This document shows, piece after piece, positions 35,646 to 44,431 of a DNA stretch of 64,000 nt (position 1 is its first letter; every line of letters starts with the position of its first letter). Origin of the DNA: Bacterioplanoides sp. SCSIO 12839 (GTDB lineage Bacteria; Pseudomonadota; Gammaproteobacteria; Pseudomonadales; Oceanobacteraceae); NCBI RefSeq assembly GCF_024397975.1, contig NZ_CP073745.1, positions 1,204,501 through 1,268,500 on the forward strand, read 5' to 3'. Both the position numbers and the translations under genes were made by a program. The notes under the pieces are model-generated. The model was given only the letters and a program-made list of their open reading frames with translations. It made no database searches and was not told the origin of the DNA.

Positions 35646-35667
35646 AAACCGACTACTCAGTCAGTTT
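35646..35667. promoter_or_regulatory. TetR-type operator, site 1
   Basis: A perfect 22-bp palindrome of the form AAAC-n-GACT-n4-AGTC-n-GTTT, 25 bp before the start of the metallo-beta-lactamase lipoprotein gene. It shares AAACCGACT and AGTC in register with site 2 at 36324-36345, so both are presumably bound by the same repressor. Confidence 0.7.
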
Positions 35668-35708
35668 GGGTTGAATTAAAAAGCCTGTAGTAAAGCAGGC
35701 TAGTGTCG

Positions 35709-36299
35709 TTAAAGTGCTAGCAGCCCCCAGCATGAATTAAAGAGTTCATCCTGTGTGCCAGCCTGTTGCCAGAGTTCAGGTTGTTGCAGCAGCAGATTAA
35801 CGCTGGACATCAGATGTGACCCCATCAGGCTGGTGAGCATCGCGCTGGGTAGCGCTCGAAACACACCTGCTTGAATAGCCGCATTAAATAAACTGTCGGC
35901 CGCCTGAAACAACTGGCTGACCGTTTCCCGGGTACTGCTGCTGATGTAAGCCGACTCACCAAACTGCGCCATAAACCGAAACTTCTCCGGGTGCTGCAGC
36001 ATCCAGTTCATCAGGCTGAGCCAGGTTTGATGTAACGCTGCCCGGACGCTGGCGTGGCTGACGCCTGCCTTAGCCAGATTCATCGAGTCTGGCTGGGTCG
36101 CGTCACGAATCTCCAGTTTGATCTCAAGATACAGGGCATTAATCAGATCTTCTTTGGTTTTAAAGTGATGAAACAAGGTACCCGTTGCCACTCCCGCGTG
36201 TTTTGAAATCGCAGAGGTCGGGGTTTTATCAAACCCCTGATCGTTAAACAGTGCCAAGGCACTGGTTAAAATCTGATCGCGCTTACTGGTTTTGCTCAT
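35709..36299 (-). CDS. TetR-family transcriptional regulator
   Basis: A 196-residue regulator. The N-terminal helix-turn-helix reads KRDQILTSALALFNDQGFDKTPTSAISKHAGVATGTLFHHFKTKEDLINALY, the standard TetR_N pattern, followed by a helical ligand-binding domain (residues about 60-196) with no recognised ligand. Matching palindromes lie 24 bp upstream of this gene and between it and the metallo-beta-lactamase lipoprotein gene. It therefore likely represses both itself and that gene. GGGTTCTACTTG upstream gives no strong ribosome site. Confidence 0.92.
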   Translation of the reverse strand: MSKTSKRDQILTSALALFNDQGFDKTPTSAISKHAGVATGTLFHHFKTKEDLINALYLEIKLEIRDATQPDSMNLAKAGVSHASVRAALHQTWLSLMNWMLQHPEKFRFMAQFGESAYISSSTRETVSQLFQAADSLFNAAIQAGVFRALPSAMLTSLMGSHLMSSVNLLLQQPELWQQAGTQDELFNSCWGLLAL

Positions 36300-36323
36300 G
36301 GGTTCTACTTGTAAAATTGCTCT

Positions 36324-36345
36324 AAACCGACTGATCAGTCTATTT
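36324..36345. promoter_or_regulatory. TetR-type operator, site 2
   Basis: AAAC-C-GACT-GATC-AGTC-T-ATTT: the central GACTGATCAGTC is a perfect 12-bp palindrome and the arms match site 1. It lies 24-46 bp upstream of the TetR start, where it would overlap the regulator's promoter. The rest of the gap up to 36504 holds a TATAAT box at 36470 and no supported gene. Confidence 0.7.
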
Positions 36346-36469
36346 AAGTGCTAGTGGAGTTGGGTTGCAATAGGATGATTGTAAAGTTCGGTTGGATATC
36401 GTTGCTGGGGGGCGGGGCTGACCCCGTGAATCCATCAGGGAAATAACTATCAAAATAATCACTAATTCG

Positions 36470-36475
36470 TATAAT
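36470..36475 (+). promoter_or_regulatory. Candidate -10 box of the hsd operon
   Basis: A perfect TATAAT 29 bp before the leader ORF. The -35 region (CTATCA around 36447) is weak, so the promoter may need an activator or be weak. Confidence 0.4.
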
Positions 36476-36504
36476 CAACTTCCTCAAACTCGTAAGGAAG
36501 CGTG

Positions 36505-36627
36505 ATGCCTGCTCAGCCAGTTCTGGTTCAGAGACCACTACCACAACCGAAACCCGGTAAATTTGTCTTAGATGGCGTAAAATCTGCGGCATTTGTCACT
36601 CCTTTCTGTACAGAAGTTAATCAATGA
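36505..36627 (+). CDS. Possible 40-residue leader peptide upstream of hsdM
   Basis: A short reading frame, beginning MPAQPVLVQRPLPQPKPGK and ending FCTEVNQ, has a strong ribosome site (AAGGA at 36494-36498, 6 bp before ATG). Its TGA overlaps the hsdM ATG as ATGA. The hsdM start itself has only a weak ribosome site, so translation of hsdM may depend on ribosomes finishing this frame. The peptide is Pro/Gln/Val-rich, without membrane segment. I do not recognise it; it could act only through its translation. Confidence 0.45.
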   Translation: MPAQPVLVQRPLPQPKPGKFVLDGVKSAAFVTPFCTEVNQ

Positions 36628-38354
36628 CCAGCTCTGAAGAACAACAATTCCTCAATGACCTTGAGAAGAAGCTGTGGACCGCCGCCGATAAGCTGCGCTC
36701 CACGCTGGATGCAGCACAATACAAACACGCCGTATTGGGCATTATCTTCCTGAAATACGTATCGGATGCGTTCGATATTCGTCGTCAGGAGCTGGAAACC
36801 CAGTTTCGTAATCCGGATCATGAATATTTTATGGATCCAGAGGACGTTTTACCGGGTGAAGAGGGTGGCGCTGAATCTGAAGCTTACCAGCTGGATATTA
36901 ACTACGAGCTGGAACAACGTGATTATTATTTAGAAACCAATACCTTCTGGGTGCCCGCCCAGGCCCGTTGGCAATTTCTGCAAGACAATAATAAAACCGT
37001 GATTGGTGGTGCCACCATTGCGGTTAGTGATAAAGACGGCAATGAGCAACAACTGAAAATCAGTTCGGTTGGTCACTTAATTGATCATGCGCTGGAAGCG
37101 ATTGAAGCGGATAACAGCAAACTCAAAGGTGTATTAAATAAACGCTACACCCAATTGCAGATTGATCAGGCCAAGCTGGCGGAATTAATCGACTTAATTG
37201 CTACCATCCCGTTCAACCACGCCACCCTAAACAGCAAAGATATTCTCGGTCATGTGTACGAATACATGCTCGGTCAGTTTGCCCTTGCGGAAGGTAAAAA
37301 GGGCGGCCAGTTCTACACGCCTAAATCCATTGTGAGTTTGATTGTGCAAATGCTGGAGCCATTTAAAGGCCGGGTATACGACCCGGCGATGGGCTCCGGT
37401 GGTTTCTTTGTGCAGACAGAAGCCTTTATTGAACAAGTCGCCGATATGAAGCACTTCAATAAAGAAGAGCAGAGAAAAAATATCTCGATTTACGGTCAGG
37501 AGTATAACCACACCACCTGGCAGCTCGCGGCGATGAATATGGCGATTCGTGGTATCGATTTTAACTTCGGTAAAGAGCCCGCCAGTACCTACACCCATAA
37601 CCAGCACCCGGATTTGCGTGCCGACTTTGTTATGGCGAATCCGCCATTCAATATGAAAGAGTGGGATGCTGGCGTAGCCGCCGATGACCCGCGCTGGGCT
37701 TACGGCACACCGCCATCGGGCAATGCCAACTTTGCCTGGTTACAGCATATGTTGTATCACACCGCGCCCAATGGTTCGTTGGGTTTGTTATTGGCCAATG
37801 GCTCGATGAGTTCTAATACCAATAACGAAGGCGCAATTCGCCAGCGTCTGATCGATGAAGATCTGGTGGAGTGTATGGTGGCCTTGCCGGGGCAATTATT
37901 TACCAATACCCAGATTCCGGCCTGTATTTGGTTTTTAACCAAAAACAAAGGTGCTCGTACGTCTGCGGCGGGGCGTAAACTGCGTGATCGTAAAGGTGAA
38001 GTGTTATTTATTGATGCGCGTAACCTTGGGTTTATGAAAGACCGTGTATTACGGGATTTTACTCAGGACGATTTAAATCAGGTCACCGAGACGTTCCATA
38101 ACTGGCAGACCGGTTCAGCCTACGAAGACGTTGCTGGTTTTGTTAAATCGGCCAAATTGGAAGAACTCAAAAAACACGATTATGTGTTAACGCCGGGGCG
38201 TTACGTTGGTGCTGCTGCAGAAGAGGATGATGGAGAACCATTTGCGGAAAAAATGGCGCGATTAAGCGGGCAGTTAAAAGCACAGTTTGAAAGATCTGAT
38301 GAACTAGAGGCGGAGATAAAAAAGAACTTGGTGGGGTTGGGTTTCGATGTCTAA
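36624..38354 (+). CDS. hsdM: Type I restriction-modification system methyltransferase subunit HsdM
   Basis: HsdM is the N6-adenine methyltransferase subunit that works with HsdS for modification and with HsdS and HsdR for restriction. The 576-residue protein has the helical HsdM_N domain (FLNDLEKKLWTAADKLR..., residues 8-150) and then GQFYTPKSIVSLIVQML. The SAM motif DPAMGSGGF begins at residue 253 and the catalytic NPPF at residue 339. It overlaps hsdS by 8 bp. Both catalytic motifs are intact, so the modification branch should be functional. Confidence 0.97.
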   Translation: MTSSEEQQFLNDLEKKLWTAADKLRSTLDAAQYKHAVLGIIFLKYVSDAFDIRRQELETQFRNPDHEYFMDPEDVLPGEEGGAESEAYQLDINYELEQRDYYLETNTFWVPAQARWQFLQDNNKTVIGGATIAVSDKDGNEQQLKISSVGHLIDHALEAIEADNSKLKGVLNKRYTQLQIDQAKLAELIDLIATIPFNHATLNSKDILGHVYEYMLGQFALAEGKKGGQFYTPKSIVSLIVQMLEPFKGRVYDPAMGSGGFFVQTEAFIEQVADMKHFNKEEQRKNISIYGQEYNHTTWQLAAMNMAIRGIDFNFGKEPASTYTHNQHPDLRADFVMANPPFNMKEWDAGVAADDPRWAYGTPPSGNANFAWLQHMLYHTAPNGSLGLLLANGSMSSNTNNEGAIRQRLIDEDLVECMVALPGQLFTNTQIPACIWFLTKNKGARTSAAGRKLRDRKGEVLFIDARNLGFMKDRVLRDFTQDDLNQVTETFHNWQTGSAYEDVAGFVKSAKLEELKKHDYVLTPGRYVGAAAEEDDGEPFAEKMARLSGQLKAQFERSDELEAEIKKNLVGLGFDV

Positions 38355-39651
38355 TTGGGTCACAAAACCGCTGGGTGAACTTATAACACTTCAAAGGGGG
38401 CATGACCTTCCTTCACAAGACAGAAAAGCAGGTTCTGTTCCAATAATGGGGTCATCCGGAATTACCGGATATCATGATGAAGTTAAAACCAGGGGCCCAG
38501 GAGTTGTTATTGGGCGGAGTGGTAATTCAATGGGGGAAGTTAGCTTTTCTCCTGTTGATTTTTGGCCATTGAATACTTGTTTATACGTAACCGACTTTAA
38601 AGGTAACGATGAGCGTTATATCTATTACCTTCTTCAAACAATTAATTTTGATCAGTTTAATTCAGGCAGTGCACAAAAGTCTTTAAATAGAAACGCTGTC
38701 TATCCGTATGAAGTTAAAACTACGGAATGTAAAGATGAGCAAGTTAGGATTGCTCGAAACTTGGCTGCTCTTGAAGATAAAATCGAACTCAACCGCCAAA
38801 CTAACCAAACCCTAGAAAATATCGCTCAAGTCATCTTTAAAAGCTGGTTTGTCGATTTCGAACCCACCCGCGCAAAAATCGCCGCCAAAGAAGCAGGGCA
38901 AGATCCCGAGCGTGCAGCAATGGCCGCGATCAGTGGCAAGCCAATTGAAGAACTTGATCAGCTTAGTGCTGAGCAACAAGAACAATTAAAAGCAACGGCT
39001 GCGTTGTTTCCTGATGCGCTGGTGGATTCTGAGTTGGGTGAAATTCCGGAGGGGTGGGAAGCTAAGCCTTTATCTCAGATGGTCAACCTGATCGGTGGTG
39101 GAACCCCTAAGAAATCAGAAGCTACCTATTGGGGGGGCGAGATACCTTGGTTTTCAGTAAAAGATGCACCAGATGATGGAGATGTGTTTGTTATTGATAC
39201 TGAGCTTAAAATTACAGAGTTGGGATTGAATAAAAGTTCTACAAAGCTTCTTCCCGAAGGAACAACGATTATATCAGCTCGCGGTACAGTCGGTCGTTTG
39301 GCTTTGGTTGGTGTGCCGACTGCAATGAACCAATCTTGTTATGGTGTTCAAGGTGTTGACGGAATTGGACCATATTTGAACTATTTTAATGTAAAGGAAG
39401 CTGTTTCTACTCTTAAACAGAATACTCATGGCGCTGTGTTTGACACGATTACTCGGGAAACATTTGACACCGTAATCCTTGTTCAAGCTAAAGGGGACGT
39501 TTTGGTGAAATTTGAAGAAGTTGTTAAGAGTAATTTAAATTCCATTAAAAATAATCTTTTTGAAAGCAAGGCTTTGGAAGAAGCTAGAGATTCTTTATTG
39601 CCTAAGCTTCTCTCTGGTGAAATCGCCTTGGAACCAATTAATGAAAGTTAA
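38347..39651 (+). CDS. hsdS: Type I restriction system specificity subunit HsdS
   Basis: HsdS reads the split DNA target through two target-recognition domains (TRDs). TRD1 covers residues about 1-145 (WVTKPLGELITLQRGHDLP...). The central conserved helix follows (ALEDKIELNRQTNQTLENIA, then IFKSWFVDFEPTRAK). TRD2 begins at GEIPEGWEAKPLSQMVNLIGGGTP (about residue 230), and the C-terminal helix ends EARDSLLPKLLSGEIAL. The sequence turns markedly more AT-rich from here to about 41100 than in hsdM and hsdR, as is common for exchangeable specificity modules. The stop is overlapped by the next gene. Confidence 0.95.
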   Translation: MSNWVTKPLGELITLQRGHDLPSQDRKAGSVPIMGSSGITGYHDEVKTRGPGVVIGRSGNSMGEVSFSPVDFWPLNTCLYVTDFKGNDERYIYYLLQTINFDQFNSGSAQKSLNRNAVYPYEVKTTECKDEQVRIARNLAALEDKIELNRQTNQTLENIAQVIFKSWFVDFEPTRAKIAAKEAGQDPERAAMAAISGKPIEELDQLSAEQQEQLKATAALFPDALVDSELGEIPEGWEAKPLSQMVNLIGGGTPKKSEATYWGGEIPWFSVKDAPDDGDVFVIDTELKITELGLNKSSTKLLPEGTTIISARGTVGRLALVGVPTAMNQSCYGVQGVDGIGPYLNYFNVKEAVSTLKQNTHGAVFDTITRETFDTVILVQAKGDVLVKFEEVVKSNLNSIKNNLFESKALEEARDSLLPKLLSGEIALEPINES

Positions 39652-40135
39652 AAAGCAATATTTACTGGCAGACTATTTTGTCGACTTCTGCAAGCGTAGA
39701 AGGCACCTTTATAGCGATCATTGGACGAAGACCTGGATTCACAGAATTTTCAAAAGTGATAAGGCAGCTAAAAGGTTAGTTGTTGCAGAGCTTCAATTTC
39801 ACGGCGTTGAGACTCGGAGCTTACAATGTTTTTGTAAACAAGAGAAAATCAACAAAGAAGATCTGGAAGTATATCGACATTCATTAGCAAGCTATATTGA
39901 TGAGAATGCATCAAGAGTCAGTTTTCTTATTTCCTTTGGTGCATTTCTTTTGCTGTCATTTAATACCTTGTTTGCATATCCCGGGGTTAAAGAAATACCT
40001 TCTGCCGTATTTTATGTTTTATTAATATTTGATGTTTATTTACTGGCGTTTCTTCTGGAGAGAGCATTCAGTCTAGAGCGATCGGCTTGTGCTTCTCAGT
40101 TGCGTCATATTATTGATTCGATAAGAGAAATTTGA
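39641..40135 (+). CDS. Unknown two-helix membrane protein inside the hsd operon
   Basis: I do not recognise this 164-residue protein. A basic, helical N-terminal half (residues 1-85, with KRRRHLY) is followed by two membrane helices (VSFLISFGAFLLLSFNTLF and AVFYVLLIFDVYLLAFLLE) and a short helical tail. The layout of soluble helices, a membrane hairpin and a cytosolic tail recalls small membrane effectors associated with defence islands, but that is analogy only. ATG 39641 lies inside the end of hsdS (11-bp overlap); the frame extends to 39560 without a good start. AT-rich like hsdS. Confidence 0.65.
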   Translation: MKVKKQYLLADYFVDFCKRRRHLYSDHWTKTWIHRIFKSDKAAKRLVVAELQFHGVETRSLQCFCKQEKINKEDLEVYRHSLASYIDENASRVSFLISFGAFLLLSFNTLFAYPGVKEIPSAVFYVLLIFDVYLLAFLLERAFSLERSACASQLRHIIDSIREI

Positions 40136-40190
40136 TTTTGGAAAATCTTTAATATGGTTTCTATAGGCTGAAATGGAATAGTTGGGTTAT

Positions 40191-41105
40191 ATGAAAACGG
40201 ATAATGAGAAACTAGATCTGCATGAAGATTTGGGGGAGTCTAAAAACGATACTCCTTTTAATGCTACAGATAATAATGGAAGTAAGCCCTTCTTATCTGG
40301 ATGGCGATGGCTATGGGGGATCTTACTTGCATCTTTTCTAGCTTGGGTTCCATTCTTCGGTTACACACATTTATTGCAGGTGCTTGAGACGGCAGGCTTT
40401 CGTGGTGCTTATATAAACCCCAAAACCTATGATCTGGTTTACTACTTTCTGATGGGCTGGTCGGAAGTTGTCAACAACGGTCTGCCATTGATAGAGACTG
40501 GAAAAATACTAGACCTCTCCTTGAAACTACTGGTCTTTGCTCTGTTTTCAGGAACTGTATTGGCGGTAGTTTCCTGGTGGATTATATCTCTTGCTAAAAG
40601 GAATAAAGCTGGAATTGAACAGTCTGAGAAGAGAGATATTTACTACTATATGTCTAAAATTTTAGTCGAGTCTACGGAATCTCTAAAAGGTTTCTCGCGG
40701 CTTTGGCTTGCAATGATATTGCTGCTATTTTCTACTGCCATGCTTGAAGTTGTTGCTCTGATTTCATTGTTTATATTGAGTTCGTTCCTCTGGTTTCTAT
40801 CATTAACCGGATACTTGTCAGGCGTTAGTGCGGGTAAGGATGTCGTTGTAGATAATGAGTGTAAGCCGCGGGAACCGTCTGAATCTGAGATCAATGACAA
40901 GTTTAGAGTAGGTTGTTCCCTTATGAATATAGACGGTAAAGAGGTACAGGGAATTCGAATATATTCAGATGAAAAACATATATTTTTCCTCGGAGATGAT
41001 GGTGCTTATCAAACGGACTATCAGGGGAATCTCGTATTATTCTCACCAATAGAGCGCTTAAAATCAGAAGAAGATAAAGAGAATACAGAAGGAGCTGATA
41101 AATGA
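40191..41105 (+). CDS. Unknown multi-pass membrane protein inside the hsd operon
   Basis: A 304-residue protein that I do not recognise. After an acidic, Asn-rich N-terminus (residues 1-37) come four predicted membrane helices: WLWGILLASFLAWVPFFGY, LLVFALFSGTVLAVVSWWI, LWLAMILLLFSTAMLEVVAL and ISLFILSSFLWFLSLTGYL. A soluble C-terminal part of about 85 residues follows, probably beta-rich (IRIYSDEKHIFFLGDDGAYQTD). Its TGA overlaps the ATG of hsdR as ATGA, so it is tied to restriction-subunit translation. The first ATG of the frame is 40191; a TTG at 40182 is less likely. Confidence 0.65.
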   Translation: MKTDNEKLDLHEDLGESKNDTPFNATDNNGSKPFLSGWRWLWGILLASFLAWVPFFGYTHLLQVLETAGFRGAYINPKTYDLVYYFLMGWSEVVNNGLPLIETGKILDLSLKLLVFALFSGTVLAVVSWWIISLAKRNKAGIEQSEKRDIYYYMSKILVESTESLKGFSRLWLAMILLLFSTAMLEVVALISLFILSSFLWFLSLTGYLSGVSAGKDVVVDNECKPREPSESEINDKFRVGCSLMNIDGKEVQGIRIYSDEKHIFFLGDDGAYQTDYQGNLVLFSPIERLKSEEDKENTEGADK

Positions 41106-41992
41106 TCACCGAAGACCAGCTCGAACAACTCTGCCTAGAATGGTTTCAGGGTAATGGTTATGACTACATCAGCGGCTACGATATTGCCCCTGATTCAGCG
41201 GCACCAGAACGTAGTGATTACCATCAGGTATTACTGCACGGCCGGCTGTTAAGCCAGTTAGAGGTAATTAACCCGCATATTCCAGTCGCAATGCTTGAGT
41301 TAGTTATTCAGCAAATCGCCAAACCAGAAACTCCGGTGTTGATCAAAAATAACAAGGCCTTCCATCAAATGCTGATGGAAGGGGTTAAGGTTAGCTATAA
41401 GAACGGGCAGGGCGATGAGGTTAACGACTATGTTCGTTTAATCGACTTTGATCAGCTCGAAAACAACCAGTTTCTGGTAGTGAACCAGTTCACCATCACT
41501 GGTTCAAAAGGTAACCGCCGCCCGGATATTGTGGTGTTTATTAATGGCTTGCCTATTGCGGTGCTGGAACTTAAAAACCCAGCAGATCAGAACGCCGATA
41601 TTTTTAAGGCCTACGACCAGCTGCAAACCTACAAAGATGAAATTCCGGATCTGTTCACTTTTAACGAAGCCCTGGTTATCAGTGATGGCATTAATGCGTC
41701 TGTTGGTTCGTTAACCGCCAACAAAGAGCGTTTTCTACCGTGGAAGACAGTCGATAATGAAAACGACAAGCCGCTATTTGAATATCAGCTGGAAACCTTA
41801 GTTAAAGGTTTCTTTAAGCCGGAATTGCTGCTGGATTACATTCATCATTTTGTCTTATTTGAAGATGCAGATGGTTCATTAATTAAAAAGATTGCCGGGT
41901 ACCATCAGTTTCATGCGGTGAGGGAAGCGGTGAAAGCCACAGTCATTGCAGCACAGCAACCCGAACAAAACATGGTTGCGGAGTCGTGCTGA
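41102..41992 (+). CDS. N-terminal (nuclease) fragment of HsdR as translated
   Basis: This is the only part of hsdR with a normal translation start, coupled to the preceding membrane-protein gene through ATGA. It contains the complete HSDR_N nuclease region but no ATPase motif, and the product ends two residues after the break. The motor-domain frame (to 44285) can be read back only to a TTG at 41946 that lacks a ribosome site, so independent synthesis of the motor half is doubtful. Confidence 0.6.
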   Translation: MITEDQLEQLCLEWFQGNGYDYISGYDIAPDSAAPERSDYHQVLLHGRLLSQLEVINPHIPVAMLELVIQQIAKPETPVLIKNNKAFHQMLMEGVKVSYKNGQGDEVNDYVRLIDFDQLENNQFLVVNQFTITGSKGNRRPDIVVFINGLPIAVLELKNPADQNADIFKAYDQLQTYKDEIPDLFTFNEALVISDGINASVGSLTANKERFLPWKTVDNENDKPLFEYQLETLVKGFFKPELLLDYIHHFVLFEDADGSLIKKIAGYHQFHAVREAVKATVIAAQQPEQNMVAESC

Positions 41993-44285
41993 TTACGGCA
42001 AGCGGGTAGAGCCAGGTTCTGGCCGTGCCGGAGTGGTATGGCATACCCAGGGGTCGGGTAAATCCATCTCGATGGTGTGTTATGCCGGAAAGCTGCTAGC
42101 CCAAGCGGAAATGAATAACCCCACTTTGGTCGTCGTAACTGACCGTAATGATCTGGATGGACAGCTGTTTAATACCTTCAGCATGGCGGCAGATACGCTG
42201 AATCAGACGCCGGTTCAGGCAGCTGATCGTGATGAATTGCGTGAAATCCTTAATAGCCGTCAGGCTGGGGGTATTGTTTTTACCACGGTACAGAAATTCG
42301 CTTTGCTGAAAGACGAAGAGCGGCATCCAGAATTAAACCCTCGTCATAATATTGTGGTGATCAGTGATGAGGCACACCGTAGCCAATACGGTGACAAAGC
42401 CAAGCTGAACCAGAAAACGGGTAAGTACACCTTTGGTTATTCCAAGCATCTGCGTGATGCACTGCCCAATGCCTCTTTTATCGGTTTTACCGGTACGCCT
42501 ATCGACAGTATTGATAAAGATACCCGTGCGGTGTTTGGTGAATATGTCTCGATTTATGATATTCAGGATGCCGTCGACGACGGTGCTACGGTTCCGATTT
42601 ATTATGAGTCGCGCTTAGCCAAGCTGGATATTCCACAAGAAGAAATTGAAGCCTTAAACGACGAAGTTGATGAGGTTATCGAAGACGAAGAGGATATTAA
42701 CGAGCGGGAAAAGACCAAGTCTCAATGGTCGGCGTTAGCAAAAATTGTGGGCAGTGGCCCGCGCATCCAACAAATCGCCAAAGACCTGATTGACCACTTC
42801 GAACAGCGCACCAGCACTTTGCCGGGTAAAGGCATGATTGTGTGTATGAGCCGTGAGATTTGCGTCGATTTATACGACGCTATCGTGGCTTTGCGTCCGG
42901 AATGGCATGGAGCTCCTATCGGTGAAGATGCCGACCCTGAAAAAGGCGCGATCAAAATTGTGATGACGGGTTCTGCTTCGGATAAGAAGAAGTTACAGCC
43001 CCATATCCATAATAAAGACACCAAAAAACGCTTTGAGAAGCGCTTTAAAGACGTTAACGACCCATTGCAGTTGGTGATTGTGCGAGATATGTGGTTAACC
43101 GGCTTTGATGCGCCGAATTGCCATACCATGTATATCGACAAGCCGATGAAAGGCCATAACCTGATGCAGGCGATTGCTCGGGTAAACCGCGTATTTAAAG
43201 ATAAGCCAGGCGGGTTAGTGGTCGATTACATTGGTATTGCCAATGAATTGAAAAACGCACTGAACACCTATACCAACTCTCAGGGTAAGGGGGAGCCAAC
43301 CCGCGACAGTGCCGAGGCCTTCGCTATACTGCTGGAAAATATCGATAAGCTGCATGCACTGATGCACGGCTGTGATTACAGCGGCTTTGAAGAAAAAGCG
43401 CTGCAATTAATGCCACGAGTCATTAACCATTTGTTGAGCTTACCAAATCCGGGCAGTGGTGAGTTAGACGGCAAAAAACGCTTTATGGAAATCATGGCCA
43501 ATATTCGTGCGGCCTATAACCTCTGTTTAACTCTGGATGAAGCCAAAGCCTACAGTCAGGAAATCGCTTTCTTCGACGCCATTCATACCGCATTGCGTAA
43601 AAGTGAAGGCACAGGCAAAAAACTGGATAAAGAAAAGCAGGATTCTGCGCTAAAGCAGATTATCGATAACGCAATCGTTGCTGAAGGCGTAGATGATATT
43701 TTCGACCTTGTTGGTCTGGATAAACCCAATGTGGGTTTGTTATCGCCTGAGTTCCTGGATGACGTCGCCAATATGAAAGAAAAGAATCTGGCGGTTGAGC
43801 TACTGGAGCGATTGATCAAAGGCGAAATCAAAGCACGGATGAAAACCGATAAAGTTTCGGAGAAGAAATACTCTGACCGTATTTTAGAAACCTTACGCCT
43901 TTACCATAATCGTGGCATTGAAACCGCTCAGGTCATCGAAGAGATGATTAAGATGGCAAAAGACATGGCCGAAGATGCAGAGCTGGCGGCCAAATCGGGT
44001 CTTAACCCAGACGAAGTTGCGTTCTACCGTGCACTGATTCAAAACCAATCCGCCGTGCGAGAACTGGGAGATAACAACTTACGTGAGCTGGCTAAATACG
44101 TAACGCAGCAATTACGTAAGTCGACCACCGTGGATTGGCAAAAGCGGGAAAGTGTTCGGGCTAAGTTACGCAATTTGGTCCGCAGAGCACTACGCAAATG
44201 GAAATATCCACCGGATCAAGCCGATGAGGCGATTGAGCTGTGTTTGAAGCAGGCGGAAGTGTTAAGTGAGAGCTGGTCACAATAA
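41102..44285 (+). pseudogene. hsdR: HsdR, type I restriction endonuclease/translocase subunit, split by a frameshift
   Basis: The coding sequence is complete but changes frame near 41985. The first frame (41102-41992, 296 residues) holds the PD-(D/E)xK nuclease domain: [12 protein letters not shown] and VLELKNPAD around residues 140-158. It ends MVAESC-stop. The second frame continues as [17 protein letters not shown] into the motor domain with Walker [13 protein letters not shown] box [18 protein letters not shown] and the helicase C-terminal motifs. Restoring two bases (TCGCGTGC in place of TCGTGC) rebuilds an unbroken 1061-residue HsdR. As written, nuclease and translocase are disconnected, so restriction should be lost unless frameshifting occurs or the base calls are wrong. 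Confidence 0.85.
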
Positions 44286-44357
44286 ATGATTTTCCTACAC
44301 GTTACTCAATCACCTATACGGTATGACTGAGTTACAGCATTTCGTTAGTGGTATTGA

Positions 44358-44386
44358 TTGAAAAGTCCCACAATGGGTCTTATAGT
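44358..44386 (+). promoter_or_regulatory. Sigma70 promoter of the winged-helix/nucleotidyltransferase gene
   Basis: TTGAAA (44358-44363) and TATAGT (44381-44386) are separated by 17 bp, a near-consensus promoter. It is overlaid by the palindromes described in the next entry. The predicted transcription start is near 44393, about 40 bases before the ATG. Confidence 0.65.
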
Positions 44387-44420
44387 ACCCAATATAAGAC
44401 CTTTGATACCCATTGTGGGA
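44366..44420. promoter_or_regulatory. Nested palindromic operator
   Basis: Outer arms TCCCACAATGGGT (44366-44378) and ACCCATTGTGGGA (44408-44420) are perfect complements. Inner arms GTCTTATA (44377-44384) and TATAAGAC (44393-44400) are also perfect. A central TACCCA repeats the outer-arm motif once more. The left arms cover the promoter spacer and -10 box, and the right arms cover the initial transcribed region. The arrangement suits a repressor that binds several half-sites, most simply the downstream winged-helix protein. Confidence 0.7.
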
Positions 44421-44431
44421 CTGATCTGTAT

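Noticed and set aside
36344-36592. 82-codon minus-strand frame between the TetR gene and hsdM
   Set aside because: It opposes the hsd promoter and the leader ORF, has valine and proline runs typical of chance frames, no ribosome site and no recognisable family.
39641-41105. Assignment of the two hsd-embedded membrane proteins to a named defence effector family such as SLATT
   Set aside because: The membrane layout is compatible, but no diagnostic motif is visible by eye; naming a family would be guesswork.
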